Shown piece by piece: positions 28,086-36,157 of a stretch of DNA of 64,000 nucleotides (within the stretch, counting starts at the first letter, position 1; every line of letters starts with the position of its first letter). The DNA is taken from contig NW_026015504.1 in assembly GCF_020379485.1 (NCBI RefSeq), positions 1 through 64,000 of the forward strand. Direction: 5' to 3'. The DNA comes from Brassica napus. Lineage: Eukaryota > Streptophyta > Magnoliopsida > Brassicales > Brassicaceae. Both the position numbers and the translations under genes were made by a program. The notes beneath the pieces were generated by a model. That model had not been told where the DNA came from, did not search any database, and saw only the letters and a list, made by a program, of their open reading frames with translations.

Positions 28086-28330
28086 CGGCGCCGTGTTAAT
28101 ATTTAGATAACGTGGAAAAAGAACCGGTTCGGTATATGTTGGTATTGTAAGAATTGAGGACCGGTTGGATTACAAAATCCACCGACTGAATTAGAATATA
28201 ACCGTTAGGGGAAACGCGTGTTTATCAAAGCACTTCTTTCTTTCTTTCTTTCCCTTTTTTTTTCCCAAAGGAACATTGAAGTCGACTCTATATAACCCTT
28301 AGGAGACGACGCGAGTTCTCGAACGAAACC
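28086..28330 (+). promoter_or_regulatory. Putative RNA polymerase II core promoter, copy 1
   Basis: A TATA box, CTATATAA, sits at 28,288-28,295. Upstream is a CT-rich stretch (CTTTCTTTCTTTC then a C/T run, about 28,233-28,265), common in plant core promoters. Further upstream are two ACCGGTT motifs (28,121-28,127 and 28,161-28,167). Transcription would be expected to start roughly 30 bp after the TATA box, near 28,320. The downstream sequence has the C/T-rich character of a plant 5' leader. The region is identical in the second island copy. Confidence 0.6.
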
Positions 28331-28411
28331 TTTTTCGTATTTGCTCTCTCCTTTCACTCGTCTGTCTCTTCCAGAAACAAACAGAGAGTCGTTTACTTTC
28401 TCGCCAGATAT
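28320..28411 (+). other. Putative first exon ending in a split start codon, copy 1
   Basis: The leader is rich in TCTCTC and CAGAAACAAACAGAG. It ends CGCCAGATAT directly before GTAAGTGTTTCG, a strong plant 5' splice site. With the donor cut before GTAAGT, the exon ends in AT, and the downstream exon at 30,502 starts with G, so splicing would produce ATG. In unspliced RNA the same bases read ATG TAA. The exon start is only estimated from the TATA position. The boundary is supported by the donor consensus and by identity in the second copy (59,760-59,851). No transcript evidence is available. Confidence 0.5.
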
Positions 28412-28460
28412 GTAAGTGTTTCGATCGCTGTAAATCGATTAAACAGAGAGTCGTTTACTT
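28379..28460 (+). repeat. 20-bp direct repeat flanking the 5' splice site, copy 1
   Basis: AAACAGAGAGTCGTTTACTT occurs at 28,379-28,398 inside the first exon and again at 28,441-28,460 inside the intron, a 62-bp step with the splice donor between. It suggests a local duplication of exon sequence into the intron. Confidence 0.85.
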
Positions 28461-28504
28461 GCCCGTGAAGTTTTTGATTTGTAGGGCTTCAAAGTTTGTC
28501 TATT

Positions 28505-28513
28505 TTAGGGTTT
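28505..28513 (+). promoter_or_regulatory. Telo-box-like motif in the first intron, copy 1
   Basis: TTAGGGTTT is the exact reverse complement of AAACCCTAA. This is the telo-box found near the 5' ends of many plant housekeeping and translation genes. Its position just after the first donor fits a 5'-proximal regulatory site, but a single 9-bp match could be chance. Confidence 0.4.
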
Positions 28514-28914
28514 CTAAATGCTTTCGCGATTTGCTTTTAATTTGTTTCCGTTGGCTCGAGTTTTAAGTTGTAATTAGAGTTTCCCGTTTTGTTTTTTGAT
28601 GATTTATTTTCGGTTTTCGTTTTAAGATTCCTTCTTTCTTTCATGTTTTGGGGATTTTGAGATCAAGCTTTGTTTTTTTTTTGGTTTTGTTTGAAGTTTT
28701 TGTTTTTTGTTTTTTGTTTTTTCACTTGAAACCCAAAAAAGATCATAGGCAGACACTAACCTAATAGTGTTCTGCCAGATTCTTGTTTGGGAACATTGTC
28801 CCATTGCTGCCTCTATAAGACCATCCCCTAGCAAGATTGTTAATTGGACCGATGATATTGGGTTTGGTAGTGCATTGTATGTTAGGGGATGGCAAATAAG
28901 ACCCACTCGGCTCT

Positions 28915-30440
28915 TTTATATAGTCTTTAAGACAAAAGACTTTACTTACCCACGGCTTTAGTTCAAATCTGTTTTCAGTTCTTTGAATTGGACGGTTTGA
29001 GAAAGTCTTAAGACAAAAGACTTAAGAACTGAAAACAGATTCTTGACTATTACCCACGGCTTATAAAAGCAGACAATGGTTCGGCTCTATAATAGTCTTT
29101 AAGACAAAAGACTTTACTTACCCACGGCTTGGTCCAAATCTGTTTTCAGTTCTTTGAGTGGGACGGTTTGAGAAAGTCTTTAGACAAAAGACTTAAGAAC
29201 TGAAAACAGATTCTTGACTGTACTACCCACGGCTTACAAAAGTAGACAAAAGACCCACTCGTCTCTATAAGACCCACTCGGCTCTAGTCTTTAAGACAAA
29301 AGACTTTACTTACCCACGGCTTGGTTCAAATCTGTTTTCAGTTCTTTGAGTTGGATGGATTTTAACGACCAACAGTTTGAGAAAGTCTTAAGACAAAAGA
29401 CTTAAGAACTGTAAACAGATTCTTGACTGTATTACCCACGGCTTACAAAAGTAGACAATGGTTCGGTGAAAAGACTTTTTGGATGGAAACATTACAATGA
29501 CAATGGGGGGAGTTTTAAGCGACTGGATGAATATTAACGACCAGCGGCTTAGAACATGTCATTACGGGTTTGCAAATAATACCACACGACTCTATCGTCT
29601 TAATGACAAAAAAGACTTAACTTACCCACGGCTTGACTCAAAAATCTGTTTAAGGGAATGAATCCAAAGACCCAATGGTTTGAGAAAGTCTTAAAGACAA
29701 AAAGACTACAAACTGAAAACAGATTTTTTATTGCACCCACGGCTTATAAAATTCTTTGTCTTTAGACAGATTCAATGACAGTCCCACTCGGCTCAATAGT
29801 CTTAAAGCCAAAAGACTTTACTTACCCACGGCTTGACTCAAATCTGTTTTCAGATATTAAAAGGGATGACAAATGGATCAATGGTTTGATAAAGTCTTAA
29901 GACAAAGACTTTAAACTGAAAACAGATTCTTGAAAGTAAGTGCTTACTTACTTATCCACGTCTTATAAGAAAAGTCTATAGACAAAGACACCTATCGGTT
30001 AAGATTCTTTAGACAGATTCAGTGACAATGGCACAGTTTGGAGGTTTACTTGATGAAATAAACTGAGGGGGACATTTTGGAGGCTTGCTTGGTGGAATAA
30101 ACGAGTAGCTTCTTAGAACAAGTCACTGAAGTATGGCAAATAAGAGCCACAAGGCTCAATAGTCTTAAAGACAAAAGAATACAAACTGAAAACAGATTCC
30201 TTACCTCTTTCTTACACACCCACACGACTCTTATGGTTTAAAGACAAAAGACTTTACTTACCCACGGCTTGACTCGACTCAAATCTGTTTTTCAGTTACT
30301 TGAATGAGAGATGGAGTTTAACGACAAGAAACTCTTAAGACAGACTACAAACTGAAAACAGATTCTTGACTGAACTACCCACGGCTTATAAAATCTCTAG
30401 ACATAGACAATATCGGTTAAAAGTCTTCAGACAGATTCAC
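28915..30440 (+). repeat. Intronic inverted/direct hairpin repeat array, copy 1
   Basis: Two alternating modules fill this stretch. Module A has AGTCTTTAAGACAAAAGACT, ACTTACCCACGGCTT and then AATCTGTTTTCAGTTCTT. Module B has AAGTCTTAAGACAAAAGACT, the exact reverse complement AAGAACTGAAAACAGATT, and again ACCCACGGCTT. The resulting 18-nt arms pair at 28,966-28,983 with 29,024-29,041, at 29,137-29,154 with 29,195-29,212, and at 29,329-29,346 with 29,404-29,421 (one mismatch). AAGTCTT...AAGACTT in the loop makes a second small hairpin. ACCCACGGCTT appears about a dozen times; unit spacing is 172-192 bp for the first three units and looser after that. Module A also looks like a splice acceptor (TCTGTTTTCAG) on the plus strand, and ACTTACCCACGG reads as a donor (GGGTAAGT) on the minus strand. 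The function is unknown. Confidence 0.85.
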
Positions 30441-30501
30441 AGAGGTAAGCAAGGGGCATACTACTTGATCTAAAGACTAATTACTTTTTAATTTCCCTCA
30501 G

Positions 30502-30575
30502 GTTTGTGCTTCAGAAGGTGTTCAAATCGTTAGAGATTCTGAGGACATTCCAAGTGTATCAGACTTCTGCGACAG
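30502..30575 (+). CDS. Putative second exon of a short split-start ORF, copy 1
   Basis: This 74-nt exon lies between TTTCCCTCAG and GTATATGC, an acceptor and a donor. If joined to the AT at the end of the first exon, it reads Met then FVLQKVFKSLEILR and nine further codons before a phase-1 donor. The predicted N-terminus has alternating hydrophobic and basic residues and no acidic residue before the single Glu. That is compatible with an organelle targeting helix, but this is weak inference from a short stretch. The first frame of the exon is also open (VCASEGVQIVRDSEDIPS), so the frame is not proven. The next acceptor-like site (GGCAG at 30,691-30,695) would add only two residues before a stop. 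The rest of the gene is therefore either lost or this is a tiny ORF or an ncRNA exon. The exon is identical in the second copy. Confidence 0.4.
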
Positions 30576-30711
30576 GTATATGCTTTTCAAACCTCTTTGT
30601 AATTAGTTGTGTCTCATGTAGTTTGTGGTTTTTGTTTGCTTAACTCCATAAACTCTCTGGGTTATCCATTGAACCCTTTGATTTCCTCTTGGCAGTTTTA
30701 TAATTAAATTT

Positions 30712-31130
30712 TGGTTGTTGTATGAGCGTCTTACATTTTACATTATGCATTAATTTTGGTTGTTGTATGTTCCATCTGCATCACCTCTTATACACTTCCG
30801 CATTTTGCATTTTGCATTTTACAATGCATTTTGCATTTTACAATGCATTTTGCATTTTGCATTTTACAATACATTTTGCATTATGCATCATGTTCTTGCA
30901 ATCTTATAGTTAAATTTGGATGTTTGAGCAATCATGACATTCTTGTTGTTTTATAAATTATTTTTCTTGTTGTATGAGCGTCTTGCATTTTACATTATGC
31001 ATAAACTTCGGTTGGTGTATGCACATTATGCATCACGTCATATATTCTGCATTTTGTTCTTACAATACATTCTGCATTATGCATCATGTTCTTGCAATTT
31101 TATTGTTAAATTTTGATGTGTGAGCAATTA
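30712..31130. repeat. ~197-bp tandem pair with GCATTTT minisatellite, copy 1
   Basis: GTTGTATGAGCGTCTT and GCATCATGTTCTTGCAAT each occur twice, the latter at ~30,885 and 31,081, defining two units about 197 bp apart. Inside the first unit, at ~30,800-30,880, a minisatellite of GCATTTT and GCATTTTACAAT words has expanded. It is shorter in the other island copy. Open frames here arise from the repeat and are not genes. Confidence 0.8.
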
Positions 31131-32021
31131 CGACATTATGCATCATCATTCATATATGATTTATGTATCATACTCTGTAAATATGCTATCACGATGATCA
31201 AAAATATATTTGGTATGATACTAGTGTATGTCCTTGCCTCTATGATATTTATTTAAAATCTATTGAATCGTGGTGTATTTATTTAATAGCATTATTTGAA
31301 TTCCAGTTTCAACATTTCCTTTCTTTAAAGTATTCTGAATACATTTTCTGAATAGTTGCATTACTTGTTTAATGTTTTCTGAATATATTTCTGAATAGTA
31401 GTTCTCTGCTAAATAATGACTTGATTTTTTTATTGCGCCTTTTAAACCCTGTCTTGATTGTATTGTTTGTTGTGTGGTTTTTGTTTTGAACTCATGGGTT
31501 GTTTAGCTATCGGTTAGAGCATGGTCAATTCTGCTTTCAAACTATCATATAATTAATTTTCTATATCTTAAAACCTTAAAGTTATAAAACCTAAGGCTAA
31601 AATTTATTTAAAAGAATTGGTAATATTTTCCATGAATATTAGTAATCTAAAATTCTTAGACTCATTTTTAAACCACTCATAATCGGAGTTGCTTGTGAAA
31701 TGTGAACCATCTTAATTATTGCTTAAGGGTATTAGTGGAACTTAGATTTCTATAGAATTTGTCAATTATTACTTATTTTTTCAGTTACATTAATGAAATA
31801 TGCTTAAATGAATTTAAACTTCCTATTTTATTGTTTGTCTTTTTCAGTTACCTTAATGAAATATCCTTAAATAAATTTGGACATAATGTCATTTAATCAA
31901 CAAAAAAAAATCATGAGTTATCCTTACGTGCATAATTTTAATAATGAAGAATTTTAAAAATGTGCATCATTAAAATGTTACCTAAAACATGCAACACTAA
32001 TATATAACATGCATCAATAAA
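31131..32021. other. AT-rich non-coding stretch, copy 1
   Basis: No open frame or RNA gene is seen. The segment includes a 47-bp sequence (TTATTGCTTAAGGG..., 31,716-31,762) repeated at 32,914-32,960. It also has two similar TTCAGTTAC-TTAATGAAATAT blocks at ~31,784 and ~31,845, about 61 bp apart. Confidence 0.6.
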
Positions 32022-32914
32022 ACTAGAATTTGACTCACACAATTGTACGGATATTATTTTCAGTTGATTAAATTTAAAAATAATTATTTATTCAAAAAAT
32101 ATTTAAGAATGACTATGTTTTTAAAAATTATATGGTATTATTTTCTTATAACTCATTTTTCATTTGATAAATTGTTAGAAAGAAAATTTTAGCATAATAT
32201 AACCCAGTTGTCATTTGCTAAATTTATGGTTTTTATTTATATTTTTTATTATTTAATTATAATATTTTCATTTTATATTTGAAAGATAAAAGAATTTTCT
32301 TTCAAAAATATTTTTGTAAATGTATTTTTTTTAAATAATCAATTAAAATTGTTATTATCATTGAATATCATTATTTTTGACATAATTTGAGTTTTCGTTT
32401 ACATCAAAACTTATCATATTTTAGGATAATTTTAATTTAAAATGTAATTTTCATATTTTTCAAACAAATTCTCAAAATATTTTTTAAATATTTTGTTATA
32501 ATTGTTAAAAAAATATTGAGTTGCATTTCAAATAAAAAGGTAAAGATATTTAAAATATTCTAATTAAAATATGTAAAATTAAATATAGTTTTAAGGAAAT
32601 GGTCAAAATAAAAAAAAATTACACATAAAATAATCATGATTTTTGTTAACTGGGTGGATCATTATTTATATGATATCGCACACGAAAGAAAAATTTCTGT
32701 TTTTAAAATTATCTAATTAACTCTATACTCATTTTTTAAATATTTTTTATATGATATCACACATTCGTAAAAAAATAAATAGTTTAAAATGCAAAAAAAA
32801 ATATTTACTTAATGAATATAATATGAACGAATATTACAAATACATCATTTAATAAAATAAATAATTAAAAACTGAAAATTCATATCCGCGCTGGCGCGCG
32901 GATCAGGGTCTAGT
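32022..32914. mobile_element. CTAG-ended, Helitron-like or TIR element, copy 1
   Basis: The right end has a perfect 6-bp stem (CCGCGC / GCGCGG around TGGC, 32,886-32,901) followed by ATCAGGGTCTAG and T. This is the layout of a plant Helitron 3' end. The left end, read inverted, has the same spacing: ACTAGA, 20 bases, then CGGATA, giving a 32-bp inverted pair. The left arm has CACACA where the right has CGCGCG, as methylated-CpG decay would produce. The ~830-bp interior is extremely AT-rich and has no open frame. Whether it is a Helitron derivative with a duplicated inverted end or a TIR element is unresolved. Confidence 0.55.
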
Positions 32915-32960
32915 TATTGCTTAAGGGTGTTAGTGGAACTTAGATTTCTATAGAATTTGT
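32914..32960. repeat. 47-bp direct repeat 3' of the CTAG element
   Basis: It matches 31,716-31,762 with one mismatch (GGGTG here, GGGTA there). The two copies sit about 1.2 kb apart, with the CTAG-ended element between them. It is too long for an ordinary target duplication. Confidence 0.8.
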
Positions 32961-33276
32961 TGACTTTAAAAGTTGAGAGATTTGTTAAATTTGGAAAAAA
33001 TTGTAGAAAACTTTGTATATTGTGAAAATTTATGAAAGTAAAGTAATGTAATGATTCTAAGAATTCAAGGGAACACATATAGTATTCTCAAAATCTTGTT
33101 TTGTGAATTAAAATGCTAAGAATTCAATTTTCAATAGCACTTACTTTAATAGATTTATAGAATCATTAAAATCTAAACTTTTTGAATAACAAATGGTTCT
33201 ACATAGAATTATAGAATCATCAAATCAATAACACTAGATTTTAAGGAGAATGTGAGAATCTATAAACCAATAACAC
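32927..33276. mobile_element. Possible short MITE with GTGTTA ends
   Basis: The left end GTGTTAGTGGAACTTAGATT and the inverted right end GTGTTATTGGTTTATAGATT agree at 15 of 20 positions and bound about 350 bp with no coding capacity. A second CAATAACACTAGA occurs near 33,228, so the right boundary is uncertain. No target duplication could be fixed with confidence. Confidence 0.35.
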
Positions 33277-33311
33277 TAGACTTAAAAATTCTAAGACTCA
33301 TTAAAAATCTA

Positions 33312-33515
33312 ACTAGTGTCTCAGCCCAGCACGGGAAAATAATTCTAGAAATTGTGAATAAGCTAAACTACTTCTATTTACCATATTACCTTAATCTCGT
33401 CAAACACAACACCACAATATGCCATCTTCACGTTTTTCAATGGCAAGTTTAGTTTAGAACATTTTGTCATATATTCCATGATAAACTAAAAAGTTCAGCG
33501 GAGTTATATATTCCA
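33312..33515 (-). mobile_element. Possible truncated Helitron-like end beside the satellite
   Basis: Read on the minus strand, this stretch ends with CCCGTGCTGGG, 8 bases and then CTAG followed by T, the same hairpin-plus-CTAG layout as at 32,914. It continues without coding capacity to the satellite junction near 33,515. The other element end was not found. Confidence 0.3.
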
Positions 33516-35975
33516 TAGAGACAAAAAAATGTTCCAAACTTCTTTGACCATCATATATTAGTAAAAGATGCAATTATGCATTAAAACAATATTTTCGTAT
33601 TTTTTGAAATTTTTTCAAAATCTATGTGTTAACCCCCCTACGAAAATATTGAGTTTTTGGTAAATACATTATATACTGAAGCCTATAATCTTTAGTGTTG
33701 TTTTAAAATTTCTAACCACATTCTACATTTGTAGTAATGTATTTTAAGCTCTATTTCATGGTATATGAGAATCATTATAATTTTTTATCAATTAATTTAG
33801 TGAAACTTCATAATACTCCCTAAATCGATGGAATAACCACTATAAAATCACTATTTTCTTGAAAAACAGAGACAAAAAATGCTCCAAACTTATTTGAACA
33901 TCATCATATGTTAGTGCATGATGCAACTATGCATTAAAACAATATTTTTGTATTTTTTGAAATTTACTCAAAATCTATGTGTTTTAACCCCTACGAAAAT
34001 ATTGAGTTTTTGGTAAATACTTTATATACTGAAGCCTATAATATTTAGTGTTGTTTTAAAATTTCTAACCATATTCTACATTTTTATTAATGTATGCTAA
34101 ACTCTCTTTCATGGTAAATGAGCATCGTTCAATTGTTTTTATAAATTAATTTAGTAAAACTTCATATACTCCCTAAATTAGTGGACTAACCATTATAAAA
34201 TCGTTATTCTCAAAAAAAATGTAGACAAAAAATGTTCCAAACCACTTTGACCATCATCATATATTAGTACATGATGCAATTATGCATTAAAGAAATATTG
34301 TCATATTTTTTGAAATTTTCTCAAAATCTGTATTAACCCCTACGAAAATATTGAGTTTTTGGTCAATACTTTATATACAGAAGCCTATTATTTTTCATTG
34401 TATATGGAAATCGTTATAATTTCTTTATCAATTAATTTAGTAAAACTTCATAATACTCTCTAAAACGATGGAATAACCACTATAAAATCACTAGTTTCTT
34501 GAAAATGGAGACAACAAAGGCTGTAAACCTCTATAGACATCATCATATGTTAGTGCAGGATGCAACTATGCATTAAAAAAATATTGTCGTATTTTTTAAA
34601 ATTTTCTCAAAATCTATATGGTAACCCCCCTACGAAAATATTGAGTTTTTGGTAAATATTTTATATACTGAAGCCTATTATCTTTACTTTTGTTTTAAAA
34701 TTCCTAACCATATTATACATTTGTATTAATGTATGCTTAAATCTCTTTCATGGTAAATGAGCATCGTTCAATTGTTTTTATAAATTAATTTAGTAAAACT
34801 TCATATACTCCCTAAATTAGTGGACTAGCCATTACAAAATTGCTATTCTCTAGAGAAATGGAGACAAAAAAATGTTCCAAACCTCTTTGACCATCATCAT
34901 ATATTTGTAAAGGATGCAACTATGCATTAAAATAATATTGTCGTATTTTTTGAAATTTTCTCAAAATCTATGTGTTCCCCTACCTACGAAAATACTGAGT
35001 TTTTGGTAAATATTTTATATACTGAAGCCTATTATCTTTACTTTTGTTTTAAAATTTCTAACCATATTATACATTTGTATTAATGTATGCTTAAATCTCT
35101 TTCATGGTAAATGAGCATCGTTCAATTGTTTTTATAAATTAATTTAGTAAAACTTCATATACTCCCTAAATTAGTGGACTAGCCATTATAAAATCGATAT
35201 TATCTAGAGAAATGGACACAAAAAAATGTTCCAAACCTCTTTGACCATCATCATATATTAGTAAAGGATGCAACTATGCATTAAAATAATATTGTCGTAT
35301 TTTTTGAAATTTTCTCAAAATCTATATGTTCCCCTACGAAAATATTGAGTTTTTGGTAAATACTTTATATATTGAAACCTATAATCTTTAGTGTTGTTTT
35401 AAAATTTATAACCATATTCTACATTTGTCTTAATGTATGCTTAAATCTCTTTCAAGGTAAATGAGCATCGTTCAATTATTTTTATAAATTAATTTAGTAA
35501 AACTTCATATACTCCTTAAATTAGTGGAGTAATCATTATAAAATCGCTATTCTCTAGAGAAATGAAGACAAAAAATGTTCCAAACCTCTTAGACCATCAT
35601 CATATAATAGTACAGGAAGGAATTATGCATTAAAAAAATATTGCCGTATTTTTTGAAATTTTCTCAAAATCTATGTGTTAACTAACCCCTACGAAAATAT
35701 TGAGTTTTCTGTAAATACATTATATACTGAAGCTTATAATCTTTAGTGTTATTTTAAAATTTCTAACCACATTCTACATTTTTATTAATGTATTCTAAGC
35801 TCTTTTTCATGGTATATGAAAATCGTTATTATTTTTTTTATCAATTAATTTAGTAAAACTTCATAATCCTCCCTAAATCGATGGAATAACCACTATAAAA
35901 TCACTATTTTCTTGAAAAACGGAGATAACAGAGGCAGTAAACCTCTATGAACATCATCATATGTTAGTGCAGGAT

Positions 35976-36157
35976 GCAACTATGCATTAAAAAAATATTG
36001 TCGTATTTTTTGAAATTTTCTCAAAATCTATGTGTTAACTAACCCCTACGAAAATATTGAGTTTTTGTAAAAAAGTGCAACTATGCATTAAAAAAATATT
36101 GTCGTATTTTTTGAAATTTTCTCAAAATCTATGTGTTAACTAACCCCTACGAAAATA
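35976..36157. repeat. 101-bp tandem duplication within a monomer
   Basis: GCAACTATGCATTAAAAA starts at 35,976 and again at 36,077, and the ~80 bases after each are identical through AACCCCTACGAAAATATTG. The junction reads TTTTTGTAAAAAAGTGCAAC. Only part of one monomer is doubled, unlike the whole-monomer exchanges seen elsewhere. Confidence 0.85.

Larger units (their letters stand above)
28412..30501 (+). other. Putative 2.1-kb first intron, copy 1
   Basis: It begins GTAAGTG at 28,412 and ends TTTCCCTCAG at 30,501. Both ends fit plant consensus, and the 3' part has the T-rich tract expected before an acceptor. The first 500 bp is T-rich (TTTTTGTTTTTTGTTTTTTG near 28,700). From ~28,915 on it is filled by the hairpin repeat array. 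Open frames in it (28,767-28,961, 29,479-29,661, and minus 28,622-28,906) have no recognisable content and are treated as chance. Confidence 0.5.

Noticed and set aside
28232..28270. TTTC microsatellite as a separate notable locus
   Set aside because: Only about four units long and the same in both copies. It is better read as part of the CT-rich promoter.
28767..28961. Open frames in the intron (both strands) as small proteins
   Set aside because: They lie in the putative intron, overlap each other on opposite strands, and partly translate the hairpin modules.
30045..30070. Box C/D snoRNA from TGATGA and CTGA near 30,050
   Set aside because: The boxes are only about 10 nt apart and lack flanking terminal stem or a matching second pair.
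30722..31116. Cysteine- and histidine-rich small proteins from the GCATTTT region
   Set aside because: The pattern LHFTMHFAF is a direct translation of the minisatellite, and its length differs between copies.
31500..31720. A TIR transposon from GAGCATGGTCAATTCTG to the 47-bp repeat
   Set aside because: No convincing inverted partner or target duplication was found.
33252..33452. 66-codon open frame beside the satellite junction
   Set aside because: It spans the MITE-like end and the CTAG-ended debris, has no domain, and most of its length lies in transposon-derived DNA.
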